Of a stretch of DNA of 23,682 nt, positions 15,253-23,682 are shown piece by piece. Under the pieces are notes generated by a model that saw only the letters and a list, made by a program, of their open reading frames with translations, was not told where the DNA came from and made no database searches. Position numbers and translations under genes: made by a program. This DNA is from Clostridia bacterium (GTDB lineage: Bacteria > Bacillota > Clostridia > Christensenellales > Aristaeellaceae): the NCBI GenBank assembly GCA_016296675.1, contig JAEDIV010000021.1:1-23682 (forward strand), written 5' to 3'. The first letter of the stretch is position 1. The number at the start of each line of letters is the position of its first letter.

Positions 15253-16232
15253 AGCCTTCTCAGATCCTTTCCCATCAGTCGGACGCTGTCGCACACGCTT
15301 GTATCGCAGATTCTTGACATGATGCGTTCGCCGTACCGTTCTTTCAGCTGTACAGGCGTCATGTTGGTTGCGATGACGATGGGTTTTTTCTTTTGAATGC
15401 GCTCATTGATCAGCACAAACAGGTATTCCTGCGTGATGTTTTTAAGCATCGGTTCGCAGCCGAGATCGTCAATTAAGAGGATGGGGCAGGCAAGAAGCGA
15501 TTCAAAATCCGTGCCGGGTGCATCCATATGGAAATGCTTTTCACGCATAATCTCAAGCAGGCGATATGCAGAAATGAGAACGGGGGAGAAACCTCTTTTT
15601 TCAAGACGCTCGGCAATTGCGCTCAGAAGGAAGGTTTTTCCAAGGCCTGCTTCGCCCGTCAGAAGGAGATTCGGCTTGTAGACGGCGGGGAAAGCATCGG
15701 CATATTCCATACACAGATCGCGGATGCGGTTTGTCAGCTGGCGCTGGGTAACATCTGCATACACGATTTCATCCGGGATTCTGTTCTCATCGTATTTGTC
15801 AAAATTCTGCGATTCAAAATCGCTTACGATATGCTGGTCTCTTTGAAGAACGTGGATTTTCTTCTGAAAGCATTCGCACATAACGGGCGGCATATCGCTT
15901 GTATAGCCGGTATCCTTGCAGACAGGGCAGGCATAATGCATCTGAAGATAATCGTGTGAAAAGCCTGCGGATGTGAGGCGCGCGCGGATTTGCGAATTGA
16001 GCGTAAGGCCTTCTTCGCGCATTTGTTCAGATACCGTTTTTGCGCCGTCGGGATTGCTCATGGCAAGGCGCAGCGCGCGCATGGGAAGCGCAGCGCGGGC
16101 GTTTAGGAGCATACGGATTTCGCCGTCTTTTGAAACGGCTTCTTCCTCGCGCCTGCGCAAGGCGTTTATTTCATTGGTGCGCATGCGCTCATATTCTTCC
16201 TGAGCAAGTTTAATGGCTTCTTCGCGCGTCAT
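15249..16232 (-). CDS. DnaC/DnaI-type helicase loader ATPase
   Basis: 327 residues. The N-terminal part contains a zinc-binding set, CPVCKDTGY plus CEC (Cys102, Cys105, Cys119, Cys121), as in DnaI. The AAA+ domain has Walker A GEAGLGKT (193-200), Walker B ILLIDDLG (251-258) and sensor strand IVIATNM. Such proteins load the replicative hexameric helicase at the origin or at restart forks. The gene directly follows dnaD with a 4-nt ATGA overlap, the classic Gram-positive pairing of DnaD and loader functions. The final residues SRICDTSVCDSVRLMGKDLRR match the end of the AAA+ lid. I leave the symbol blank because the DnaC and DnaI names are used interchangeably for this group. Confidence 0.92.
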   Translation of the reverse strand: MTREEAIKLAQEEYERMRTNEINALRRREEEAVSKDGEIRMLLNARAALPMRALRLAMSNPDGAKTVSEQMREEGLTLNSQIRARLTSAGFSHDYLQMHYACPVCKDTGYTSDMPPVMCECFQKKIHVLQRDQHIVSDFESQNFDKYDENRIPDEIVYADVTQRQLTNRIRDLCMEYADAFPAVYKPNLLLTGEAGLGKTFLLSAIAERLEKRGFSPVLISAYRLLEIMREKHFHMDAPGTDFESLLACPILLIDDLGCEPMLKNITQEYLFVLINERIQKKKPIVIATNMTPVQLKERYGERIMSRICDTSVCDSVRLMGKDLRRL

Positions 16233-17683
16233 GTGTCTGCTCTCTTTCTGTTCATCACATCTACATAGAATCCCGATTCAAATTCGTCGTCCGTAACGCT
16301 TCTTTGCTGATAGGCGGGCGCTTTGGGGCTTTCGGCTTTTTGCGCCTGCGCGGTTTCGGCCTTGTGCAGCGCGTATTCCTTCTGTGCGGCGTCCAGGGTT
16401 TTTATGCCCTTTGCGCTCCAGGAGACGATGAGTTTGTTTATGTATTTCATGGGCGCGTCGGTTCCGTATGCGCATTCGGCGGCATACAAAACCGCATCCA
16501 GATCGATGAGCGCCGTCCAGATGCGCACCTGGGAAATGTCGCTTTTGACGACCTTTCTGTCGATGCCGCATTTTTCGAAGATGGAGAGCGTGATATCGGT
16601 GAACTGCTTTTGGATTCTGCGTTCCTCTTCGATTTCCGCAAGCGTCGTTACGCCCATCTTTTTCCACTGGTCGAGCTTTCTTTGAATATCTTCAAAGGTT
16701 CTGCGATTGTTTTCGCCGCAGAGAATGGCGGCCTGTTCAATGGCGGGAAAGTCAAATCCGGCTTCGATGAATTGATTGTATGCCGAGAGGTGCGCCTGCG
16801 TCGGGCGCGCAGCGGTTCCAAGATGGGAAAGAAGAATCTTGATCTTTTCGCGCGCGTCGTCCTTACTGCTTTCGCCGGATACCTTTGAAAGAAGGATTTT
16901 GTCGAGATACGCAAAGGAAGGCACAGTGCCCTTGACCGTTTCCGCGCAGGCGGAAATCACATCATCAACAGACAGATTCCATTCGGTCATCCATTTTTCG
17001 CACAGCGCGATTTCGTCCTTTGTGGCGGGTCTGGACTGACCGAACTGCTTGATGACAGCTTTGGCATAGCCTGCCGCCGCGCCGGATTTTGCGACATAGT
17101 CTTCTGCCTGCTCGATGGAGTATAACCCCTCGTTTGCCCAGCGGGTTGCTGTTTCGTCCAGATGCTTGAAAAGTGTTCTGGGCGCGGGGAGCTTTCCGCC
17201 TCTTTTGGCGGCTTCCGTGCGAACCATATAGAGAATCACGTCTTCAGGGAGACTTAGCACGTCCATCCACTCGTTGGCGATTCTGTATTCGTGGCTGTCC
17301 AGGAGGATTCCGGGCAGCGCATTTTGAAGCTCGCGGTTGAAATTCTTGTACTTGTATACCTCGTCCAGCGGTTCCGATGCTCGGTTCATGCTGCTGAGGG
17401 CGAGATATTCATAGGTCGGGGGATTGTCGGTGAGGCGGGAAACCAATCCCTCTCTCTCCCAATATCGGTAGGCGCTTAAGATGGTATCCGTGTCGATGCG
17501 AAGCGCGCGCGCCATGCCGTCAATGCCTTCGTCCATTTCCGGATGATGGCAAAGCATGAGCCCGTACAGATACACACGGACAAAATCGCCCGTGGCGCCC
17601 GGCATGTATTCAAGGATAAACATGTTTTCAACGGGGGTAATGCCGAACATTGCATCCCGGCCCGCAAAAGCGCAAAACGACAT
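16229..17683 (-). CDS. DnaD-domain replication protein with repeated C-terminal modules
   Basis: 484 residues, about twice the length of classical B. subtilis DnaD. An N-terminal winged-helix region (about 20-95, with YRYWEREGLVSRL) is followed by what I read as four helical DnaD/DnaB-type modules near 137-196, 225-266, 298-350 and 386-433. The last has KYINKLIVSW, fitting the Y-x3-(I/L)-x3-W pattern of the family. It likely remodels DNA and recruits the helicase loader encoded next to it. The C-terminal tail (435-470) is Ala/Lys/Gln-rich and probably flexible. The start is supported by GAGAGGG 6 nt before the ATG and by the promoter at 17719-17747. It is the first gene of the seven-gene run. 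Confidence 0.86.
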   Translation of the reverse strand: MSFCAFAGRDAMFGITPVENMFILEYMPGATGDFVRVYLYGLMLCHHPEMDEGIDGMARALRIDTDTILSAYRYWEREGLVSRLTDNPPTYEYLALSSMNRASEPLDEVYKYKNFNRELQNALPGILLDSHEYRIANEWMDVLSLPEDVILYMVRTEAAKRGGKLPAPRTLFKHLDETATRWANEGLYSIEQAEDYVAKSGAAAGYAKAVIKQFGQSRPATKDEIALCEKWMTEWNLSVDDVISACAETVKGTVPSFAYLDKILLSKVSGESSKDDAREKIKILLSHLGTAARPTQAHLSAYNQFIEAGFDFPAIEQAAILCGENNRRTFEDIQRKLDQWKKMGVTTLAEIEEERRIQKQFTDITLSIFEKCGIDRKVVKSDISQVRIWTALIDLDAVLYAAECAYGTDAPMKYINKLIVSWSAKGIKTLDAAQKEYALHKAETAQAQKAESPKAPAYQQRSVTDDEFESGFYVDVMNRKRADT

Positions 17684-17718
17684 GGATTTCCCTCTCTCTG
17701 AGTATAAATGCTCCTATA

Positions 17719-17747
17719 ATCATATCATAAATCGGTGAAAGTTACAA
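17719..17747 (-). promoter_or_regulatory. Promoter of the dnaD-to-GDPD operon
   Basis: On the minus strand, the -35 box TTGTAA (17742-17747) and -10 box TATGAT (17719-17724) have a 17-nt spacer. An overlapping second TATGAT (17724-17729) would give only a 12-nt spacer. The predicted start is about 30 nt upstream of dnaD. No terminator hairpin is visible between the helicase stop codon at 17766 and this promoter, so read-through from the helicase gene is possible. Confidence 0.6.
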
Positions 17748-17765
17748 GGGCAAAGAACGGATGCG

Positions 17766-20700
17766 CTACATTCTGAAAAGCGTCATATACAGCATGTCCG
17801 GCTGAAACCCGTTTTCCAAAAGCGCGCTTTTGATACAGGCGTCGTATTCCTTTATTGTGATCTTTTTGTGGACAGGCAAAACCGCGCCTGATTTGAACGC
17901 CTTTACAAATGCGTTTATGGCGCCGGCGGCATGCGTATTGTCGAAAATGCGAAGGCATTCGCCGCTTCTTTCAAAGGCGGCGACGGGAAGCCCTGCGTAA
18001 AAGACAATGATGTTTGTGAAAAGGCGGGTGAACGCGCGGCCTTCTGCGTGCGGCAGAATTTTTCCATAGGGCTGCATAGGGTCGGCAGCGCACAGCACGC
18101 GGTATTCATTGAAGGGCGACTTTAAAAGATATAAGACGGATTCAAAATCCGATTCGCGCACAAACTGCGCGCCGCTTAAGCCCTTGACAAAATAGCCGCG
18201 GCGCACTTTTCCAGCGTACTCCATGCGCCTTAGACGCGTTAGAAGCCTGCTCCAGTCGGCTCCGGCGGTTTCTTTTGAAACGATCAGGAAGCGATCGAAA
18301 AGAGAGGATAGGATTTCTTCATCGGTTCTCTCTCTTTTTATCCTTACCGCTTCCCAGCGGCCGGCGTCGATTGCCTGAACGCGCCGTCTGATGTCGTTTT
18401 TGAGATTGCCGGTTTCGCCCGTCTTCATGTGCCGGACGGGGGCAAAGCTGTCCGAGCGCACAAGTCCCCGCCTGAGAAGCAGCAAAAGCGCGTCTCCTGC
18501 GCCGCCTTTGGGGCAAACACCCGAAAGGGAACGGGCAAAGCTTGCGCCGCGCGACTGAAGGAAGGAAAGAACGGCTGTTTCATTCGGCGCAAGATCAGGA
18601 GGCGTTTCAGGGAAGATATCCGTCTCTTCTTCCGGCTGATGGAAGGAAACGGAGAGGTTTGCGCTGTTTACGGTATACTGCGCAAGCCCCTTTGACAGCG
18701 ACGCGTCAATTGAGGATGATTTATATTTCGAAACGCGTGCGGGAAAGAGAAAGTTTTCATAAACTTCCGCCGGGAAATACTCATGGGCCAATTGGAATAG
18801 CGCGCTTTCCATCTGCTGATCCGGGGAGGCCGTTTTAAAGACCCTGGAAAGAAGCGCGCAGGCGTAGTTTTCGCCGGGCACGGTTTCGATGCGCGATCGT
18901 AAAGACAGCATGGTTTTCCACTGCGCCGCGTGGTATATGTCCTTGTGGATATACAGCTTATCATGCTCGATGAGCTCGCCGGATTTTGAAAGCTGATCGA
19001 TCAGGCTTTGGGCAGTGTCCCGGTCTATCACATAGCGGTCTGAAACGATGTCTGCGTCAATAGCGCCTCTGTAGCGCGCAAGACGGCGGATGACGGCTTT
19101 CAGAGATTCGAGGTCTTCAAGGAGAAGCGCATTTTCATAGTCTTTTTCATGCTCTTTGGCAATCCAAAGGCCGGGTTCGATATACATAACGCGGCCCAAT
19201 CCCGCAAGCGCGTCCAGATTCGAAAAATCAATATTTGCCTCATCGCTTCGCAGATCGCCCGTCATCATCAAAAACGCGTGTGTTTCTTCGGGTGTTTCAG
19301 GCGTTTTGCTTCTTGCATAGCTTTCGTGAAGCGCTTCTTTTTCCGGAGAAATGGAGAGAGATTCATCCTCAGCCATCTGTTTTGCCGCAGTCGGAATGAC
19401 CGTTTCGTACATAAGCTCCGCTTCTGCTTGCCTTCGAAGACTGAGACTCATGGGGGAGGGAGCATCCAGATAAGTTTCGGTAATCTGAATTTCGCCCTTT
19501 CGGATGAGTGAAAGCACTTCCTTTGCCGCCTCTATATCAAGATAATCCCTCATGCATTCGCGAACGGTTTCTGAAATCAGGGGGTGGTCATTTGCTTTTA
19601 TGGCGTCTGTCAGCGTCTGGGACGCGCGAAGCCTCTGCACCCAAAGCGGCTGCCTTCTGCCGTTTCTTGCGCCCATCAGCATAGCACGCTGCGCGTTTTG
19701 CCTGAAGACGATGGAAAACATGGGCGTTCCTGGCATCATGGACGAAAGCGTCTTTTCCATATTTTCAATAGAGATTCTGCTGAATAGCCCTGAAGGCACT
19801 TCCTGTCCGCCGATCATGCAGATGAGAATGCCGTCGTCATCGTCATAGGCGCGCGCGTCTATTCCGGTCAGATTGCCGGCTTCGCGGGCAAGCAGCATGC
19901 CCAGCGCGCGGTTTACACGCCCGCCGAACACGCTGTGCACCATCATCTGATGGTCGCTTGCTTCGTCCGAAAAATGTTCAAGCACAATGCGCTTGTCGGT
20001 TGCAAGGGATTGGCATGCGGCAATCTGATCGCGCACCACGCGCTTGACTGTATCGATAGCAGGCTTTGTAAGGCACATGCTTTCAAGAAGTGTATCCAGC
20101 GCATTTCCCGGCATGTGCGCGCATTCGTCTATTTTTCCAAAAAGCGCGCCGAAATATTTTCCTGTCTCGTAAAAGCGCATGCTGCCATCGCCCTTCCAGA
20201 AAGGGGAAGAAGCGCCGGCGGCGGATGTTTTTTCGACGATAACGGCATCTTTTGTGATATCCACGATCACCCATGGAAATGCGCCGAGCATGAATCTGTC
20301 GCCCAGCCGAGCTTCAAATACATATTCTTCGTCCAGTTCGCCAAGGCGCGTTCCGTCCCGGGTGATAACGGCATACCAGCCTCTGTCCGGGATCGTGCCG
20401 CCGGAGGAAAGCGCAAGGAGCGAGGAATACTTGTCGCCGGTGAACTCGTCATGAATGCGGTCGTACAGAACCCTTGCGCGCACGGGATGATCCATCGCGT
20501 GTTCATAATCTCCGTAGAGAAGCGCAAGTGCCCTGCGCACGTCATCTTCTGTAAGATTTTTGTATGCGTGCGCTTTTTTGAGGATTTCGGTGGCTTCGCA
20601 AACGGTGTATTTTCCGGTTGCCGCCATGGAAACGAGATGCTGGCATAATAGATCCAGCGGTTTTTCAAGCGCAAGGATGGGCTCGATTTTTTTGTCCAGC

Positions 20701-21839
20701 GCGGCTTTTGCAGTGAGCGCGCACATCAGCGTATCCTGCGCAGTTTTGGAATAGATCTTCATGCGGCTTACGCGGCCTGGGCTGTGCCCGGCGCGGCCCA
20801 GACGCTGCATGAGGGAGGAAACGGAAAGCGGATTTCCGATTTGAATTACCGTATCAATGTCGCCGACGTCAATGCCCAGCTCCATGGAAGAGGTAGCTGC
20901 CATCACGCGAAGCGATCCGTTTTTCAGCATTTGTTCCGCTTCCAGCCGCTGCTCTTTTGAGACGCAGCCGTGGTGCGTGCGCGCGATAATGTCACCTGCG
21001 CGCTCATTGATCTTGTGCGCAAGCCGCTCGCAGCTGGCGCGCCCGTCGGAGAAAGCGAGTACGCATCTGGAATCTTTGAGCGCATCCGTTACGCGGTCCG
21101 CCAGATGCGGCCAGATGCTGTGCTCCGGAAGAATGCGCATATCTTCCACTGCGGTATCGACTACAAGCTGCGTTTTTTTCTCGATTTCAGGCGCTATGAT
21201 TTCGCATCCGCCTTCAGGGGACAAAATGGCAGCTGCGGTTTCAAGCGGCGTAATGGTGGCGGAAAGCGCAATTCTCTGTACGCGCCGATTGCAAAGCGCG
21301 TCAAGACGCGCAAGCGACAGCATCATGTGAACGCCGCGCTTGGCGGATATGGTTGCGTGAAATTCATCCAGAATTACATGCTTTACGTTTCTTAAAAGCT
21401 TCTGGCCGGATGCGCTTGACAAAAGCAGATATATGCTCTCGGGCGTTGTGATCAGTATGTGCGGAGGTTTTCTCAAAATTGCCTGACGCTGGCTCGGTGT
21501 AGTGTCGCCGTTTCGGATCGCCGTGCGCACGATGTTTTTTAGGCCGAGTCCTTCAAGAGGGCGGGAAAGGTTTTCGTTTATGTCGTTTCCAAGCGCCTTT
21601 AAAGGCGAGATATAGAGAATTTCCGTTTCGCCCGGCAGCGGTTCCGTTTCCGCGCGGCGGGAGAAACGGTCCAGGAAATACAAAAAGGCGGCCAGCGTTT
21701 TTCCGCTTCCGGTCGGAGAGGAAACAAGCACGTCTTTTCCGGAGGCGACGGCACGAAAAGCGAGCGACTGCGCCTTTGTAGGCGTGCCGACAGATGTATA
21801 AAACCAGTCCATCGTCTGCTTTTTAAAGATCGTTTCCAT
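17766..21839 (-). CDS. lhr: Lhr-family superfamily 2 helicase
   Basis: 1357 residues. The two RecA domains show Walker A SPTGSGKT (41-48), YISPLKALGND (76-86), TTPESIYLLL (131-140), DEFH (158-161, where DEIH is more usual), SAT (193-195), TSSMELGIDVGDID (316-329) and QRLGRAGHSPG (345-355). The long region that follows, with winged-helix and Lhr-core modules and a further C-terminal extension, matches the bacterial Lhr plan, though it is somewhat shorter than the E. coli protein. Lhr proteins are 3'-5' DNA-translocating helicases linked to repair of DNA damage and of DNA-RNA hybrids. The ribosome site AGGAGG lies 8 nt before the ATG. It is transcribed from its own strong promoter, divergently from uxaE. 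Confidence 0.93.
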   Translation of the reverse strand: METIFKKQTMDWFYTSVGTPTKAQSLAFRAVASGKDVLVSSPTGSGKTLAAFLYFLDRFSRRAETEPLPGETEILYISPLKALGNDINENLSRPLEGLGLKNIVRTAIRNGDTTPSQRQAILRKPPHILITTPESIYLLLSSASGQKLLRNVKHVILDEFHATISAKRGVHMMLSLARLDALCNRRVQRIALSATITPLETAAAILSPEGGCEIIAPEIEKKTQLVVDTAVEDMRILPEHSIWPHLADRVTDALKDSRCVLAFSDGRASCERLAHKINERAGDIIARTHHGCVSKEQRLEAEQMLKNGSLRVMAATSSMELGIDVGDIDTVIQIGNPLSVSSLMQRLGRAGHSPGRVSRMKIYSKTAQDTLMCALTAKAALDKKIEPILALEKPLDLLCQHLVSMAATGKYTVCEATEILKKAHAYKNLTEDDVRRALALLYGDYEHAMDHPVRARVLYDRIHDEFTGDKYSSLLALSSGGTIPDRGWYAVITRDGTRLGELDEEYVFEARLGDRFMLGAFPWVIVDITKDAVIVEKTSAAGASSPFWKGDGSMRFYETGKYFGALFGKIDECAHMPGNALDTLLESMCLTKPAIDTVKRVVRDQIAACQSLATDKRIVLEHFSDEASDHQMMVHSVFGGRVNRALGMLLAREAGNLTGIDARAYDDDDGILICMIGGQEVPSGLFSRISIENMEKTLSSMMPGTPMFSIVFRQNAQRAMLMGARNGRRQPLWVQRLRASQTLTDAIKANDHPLISETVRECMRDYLDIEAAKEVLSLIRKGEIQITETYLDAPSPMSLSLRRQAEAELMYETVIPTAAKQMAEDESLSISPEKEALHESYARSKTPETPEETHAFLMMTGDLRSDEANIDFSNLDALAGLGRVMYIEPGLWIAKEHEKDYENALLLEDLESLKAVIRRLARYRGAIDADIVSDRYVIDRDTAQSLIDQLSKSGELIEHDKLYIHKDIYHAAQWKTMLSLRSRIETVPGENYACALLSRVFKTASPDQQMESALFQLAHEYFPAEVYENFLFPARVSKYKSSSIDASLSKGLAQYTVNSANLSVSFHQPEEETDIFPETPPDLAPNETAVLSFLQSRGASFARSLSGVCPKGGAGDALLLLLRRGLVRSDSFAPVRHMKTGETGNLKNDIRRRVQAIDAGRWEAVRIKRERTDEEILSSLFDRFLIVSKETAGADWSRLLTRLRRMEYAGKVRRGYFVKGLSGAQFVRESDFESVLYLLKSPFNEYRVLCAADPMQPYGKILPHAEGRAFTRLFTNIIVFYAGLPVAAFERSGECLRIFDNTHAAGAINAFVKAFKSGAVLPVHKKITIKEYDACIKSALLENGFQPDMLYMTLFRM

Positions 21840-21871
21840 TATCTTCGCCTCCTGTGTCCGGCTGTAAGATG

Positions 21872-21901
21872 ATTATACTTTACTGCCTGCTGCTGTGTCA
21901 A
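21872..21901 (-). promoter_or_regulatory. Consensus promoter of the Lhr helicase gene
   Basis: On the minus strand, a perfect TTGACA (21896-21901) and perfect TATAAT (21872-21877) have an 18-nt spacer. It is the best match to the housekeeping sigma consensus that I see in the window. The leader is about 25 nt and carries the AGGAGG site. Strong constitutive transcription is predicted. Confidence 0.75.
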
Positions 21902-21906
21902 ATATC

Positions 21907-21935
21907 TTGCGAAACGGTATGAAAAGTAGTATACT
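21907..21935 (+). promoter_or_regulatory. Promoter of uxaE
   Basis: TTGCGA (21907-21912) and TATACT (21930-21935) are separated by 17 nt, with a leader of about 35 nt. The -35 box begins only 5 nt from the -35 box of the divergent helicase promoter, so the two polymerases would compete. No operator palindrome is obvious. Confidence 0.55.
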
Positions 21936-21977
21936 TATGAAAGAGAATACATAATAAAATTGATCTGGAGGAGAAGT

Positions 21978-23357
21978 ATGGAGTTTACAAAGATATACGA
22001 AAAATCCCGTCACAGCCTCGAAGGCGCAACGGTTTATCTGGCGGAAAAAGACGGACGCGACGTTCTTGTATGCGAAGGCAGGCCCTATTTCGGCGGCGAA
22101 GCAGGCGTAAATGTATTTGAGATCAATCATGACGTCATGAATTATATGAGACAGCTTTTCCCCTTTACTGCGCCTGTCCCTGTACTGAATAAGGATCGTT
22201 CGGTCGGCGTCGGCGACCGCCTCGGCATTGCCGCGCCCGGTCATATCCGCGTATTTGAAAAATACGACGCCATGCCTGTTTTTGCGCAGCAGTCGATCAG
22301 AGAATTAAACCTTACGAACCGCACATACGAGGATGTTCTGGATGCGGCGAGTCTGTATGTGTTCCGCGAGAACTTCACCTACGGCTTCGGCGCGGACGGC
22401 GATCATCTGAAAAAGCCTGAGGACATCGAATATGCGCTGTCCCTTGGATTTACCATGATTACGCTGGATCTTTCCGATCATATCCATGCAGACGCATCCG
22501 GCGCATACAGCCAGAATGTGGATGAAATCTATCTTGGAAAAAGCTTCGATGTGGAAGGAAATGAAATCGCCTTTACCAAAGAAGAGCTTGACAGAGTCAA
22601 GGGCATTTACGGAGATGCGCTGGATTTCGCGGTCAAGATGTATGATCAGTTCTTAAAGGACGGAAAATACCAGGCTGAATTTGAAATCTCCATCGACGAA
22701 ACCGGAACGCCTACCAAGCCCGCTGAGCATTATTTTGTTGCCAGCGAGCTTCACAGACGCGGCGTAAAGTTTATGACCATCGCGCCCAGATTCATCGGCG
22801 AATTCCAGAAGGGCATCGATTACATCGGCGATGTCAATGAATTTGACGCTGAGATGAAGGTGCACGCAGCAATTGCCCGCGCTTTCGGCCACAAGGTGAG
22901 CGTGCATTCAGGCTCCGACAAATTCTCCGTGTTCCCGTCGGTCGGCAGGAACACCAATCAGAAATACCACGTAAAAACCGCGGGCACCAACTGGCTTGAA
23001 GCAATGCGCATTGTTGCAAAATGTGATCCCGGGCTCTATCGCGAAATCCACGCTTATGCGCTGACTGCTTTTGAAGAAGCCACGAAGTATTATCATGTGA
23101 CGACCGATCTGAACAAGGTACCTGCCCTGGATACGCTTTCGGATCTGGAACTTCCTGCACTTTTCGAAAACGACGACGCAAGACAGCTGATCCACATTAC
23201 GTACGGCCTGATTCTCTCCCTTAAGGATGAAAACGGAAACAGCGTTTTCCGCGACAGACTCTACGCCTTCTGGCGCGCGCATGAGGAAGAGTATGCCGAG
23301 GCGCTCTGCAAGCATATCGGAAGACACCTTAAGGAACTGGGTTGTCCGGAAAGATAG
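21978..23357 (+). CDS. uxaE: Tagaturonate epimerase
   Basis: 459 residues. The sequence resembles the UxaE family throughout, for example MEFTKIYEKSRHSLEGATVY at the start, YGFGADGDHLKKPEDIEYAL at about 134-153, DLSDHIHAD and GHKVSVHSGSDKFSVFP. Conserved His and Asp residues in these blocks probably bind a metal or substrate. UxaE interconverts D-tagaturonate and D-fructuronate, letting galacturonate carbon enter the glucuronate branch of hexuronate catabolism. The start at 21978 has GGAGGAG directly upstream; a TTG at 21960 falls before the ribosome site. No other uronate gene lies in the window. It is monocistronic, ending at two terminators. Confidence 0.87.
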   Translation: MEFTKIYEKSRHSLEGATVYLAEKDGRDVLVCEGRPYFGGEAGVNVFEINHDVMNYMRQLFPFTAPVPVLNKDRSVGVGDRLGIAAPGHIRVFEKYDAMPVFAQQSIRELNLTNRTYEDVLDAASLYVFRENFTYGFGADGDHLKKPEDIEYALSLGFTMITLDLSDHIHADASGAYSQNVDEIYLGKSFDVEGNEIAFTKEELDRVKGIYGDALDFAVKMYDQFLKDGKYQAEFEISIDETGTPTKPAEHYFVASELHRRGVKFMTIAPRFIGEFQKGIDYIGDVNEFDAEMKVHAAIARAFGHKVSVHSGSDKFSVFPSVGRNTNQKYHVKTAGTNWLEAMRIVAKCDPGLYREIHAYALTAFEEATKYYHVTTDLNKVPALDTLSDLELPALFENDDARQLIHITYGLILSLKDENGNSVFRDRLYAFWRAHEEEYAEALCKHIGRHLKELGCPER

Positions 23358-23394
23358 GAATGTAAGGGCGATTCATAAATCACACTATATAAAT

Positions 23395-23414
23395 ACAGAC
23401 TACGGTCTGTTTTA
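23395..23414 (+). terminator. First hairpin downstream of uxaE
   Basis: ACAGAC and GTCTGT form a 6-bp stem around a TACG tetraloop, followed by TTTAT. It lies about 37 nt after the uxaE stop codon. The stem is short but the loop is stable. Confidence 0.5.
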
Positions 23415-23417
23415 TAG

Positions 23418-23445
23418 GGCGGGGGCTTTGCTCCCGCCGTTTTTG
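23418..23445 (+). terminator. Main intrinsic terminator of uxaE
   Basis: GGCGGGGGC (23418-23426) and GCTCCCGCC (23430-23438) form a 9-bp GC-rich stem with one G-T pair and a TTT loop, followed by GTTTTTG. This is a textbook intrinsic terminator on the plus strand, immediately after the smaller hairpin. Confidence 0.85.
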
Positions 23446-23629
23446 TGCCGGTGCATGCGCGCTTTGGAGGAAGGGAATATGACCTTTTGAGTTTCTTTTA
23501 TTGCGGCTGTATTTTCCGACGGATTAGTGCCTACGCTGCCTGCCATTCGGGATTGAGTCTGATGGGAGGATGAAAGGTGGGGCAAAGCAGCGCCCGGCAT
23601 GTGGATTTGTTCTCAGAGACATAAAAGAA
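23446..23629. other. Intergenic stretch without a recognisable gene
   Basis: The 184 bp between the uxaE terminator and the MITE-like end show no ORF with a convincing ribosome site and no obvious repeat. A 62-codon minus-strand frame (23412-23600) runs through the terminator and looks like chance. Confidence 0.5.
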
Positions 23630-23682
23630 GGGGCTGTCTCAAAATACTTTTAAACTCCGGATTTTGTGTATCTTCATGAAAC
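23630..23682 (+). mobile_element. Left end of a second MITE-like element, cut by the window edge
   Basis: The final 53 bp align without gaps to 10291-10343, with about nine differences. GGGGCTGTCTCA corresponds to the terminal repeat GGGACTGTTTCA, and the internal block ATTTTGTGTATCTT is identical. Only the left part is present, so whether it carries the same cruciform or a transposase cannot be seen. Confidence 0.75.

Noticed and set aside
1..23682. CRISPR arrays, tRNA or rRNA genes
   Set aside because: No regularly spaced repeats with unique spacers, no cloverleaf and no rRNA sequence were recognised on either strand.

Overview
The window looks like chromosome from an anaerobic member of the Clostridia (Firmicutes). 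The basis is a DnaD-type replication protein encoded next to a DnaC/DnaI-type helicase loader, strong AGGAGG-type ribosome sites, Gram-positive style promoters, and metabolic genes typical of gut fermenters (iron alcohol dehydrogenase, tagaturonate epimerase). Base composition of the core genes is a little above half G+C by eye. I cannot place it to genus.

Layout. (1) 1-2005 is a small accessory island. Two 98-bp direct repeats (1-98 and 1883-1980, 88 of 98 positions identical) each run into a stem-loop and bracket a divergent, apparently cytosolic subtilisin-like protease (minus strand), a decayed metallophosphoesterase (plus strand) and a cluster of strong hairpins. (2) 2013-6541, minus: gyrB-gyrA, the two DNA gyrase subunits. 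(3) 6697-10271, plus: four genes with overlapping ends, encoding an RsuA-type pseudouridine synthase, an RsmC/YbxB-like methyltransferase, an M24 metallopeptidase and an iron-dependent alcohol dehydrogenase. (4) 10291-10468: a MITE-like element with a very large cruciform, filling the gap between two convergent operons. (5) 17683 down to 10472, minus: a compact seven-gene run, dnaD - dnaC/dnaI - prolyl-tRNA editing protein - small membrane protein - trkA - trkH - GDPD-like phosphodiesterase. (6) 21839-17766, minus: a large Lhr-family helicase with its own consensus promoter. (7) 21978-23357, plus: uxaE, divergent from the helicase gene, followed by two stacked terminators. (8) The window ends inside a second copy of the MITE-like element.

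Most of the window is ordinary core genome: topology control (GyrAB), replication restart or helicase loading (DnaD, DnaC/DnaI), RNA and translation quality control (RsuA, YbaK-like editing), potassium uptake (TrkAH) and nucleic-acid repair (Lhr). The least ordinary part is the first 2 kb. The two repeats there fold into the same series of stem-loops. Several of their differences keep or shift base pairs rather than simply breaking them, and each repeat ends in its own unrelated hairpin. They may be a family of small structured RNAs, or a repeat that sits next to terminators. The protease between them has all the subtilisin catalytic residues but no signal peptide. All functional calls come from reading motifs; no database search was possible.
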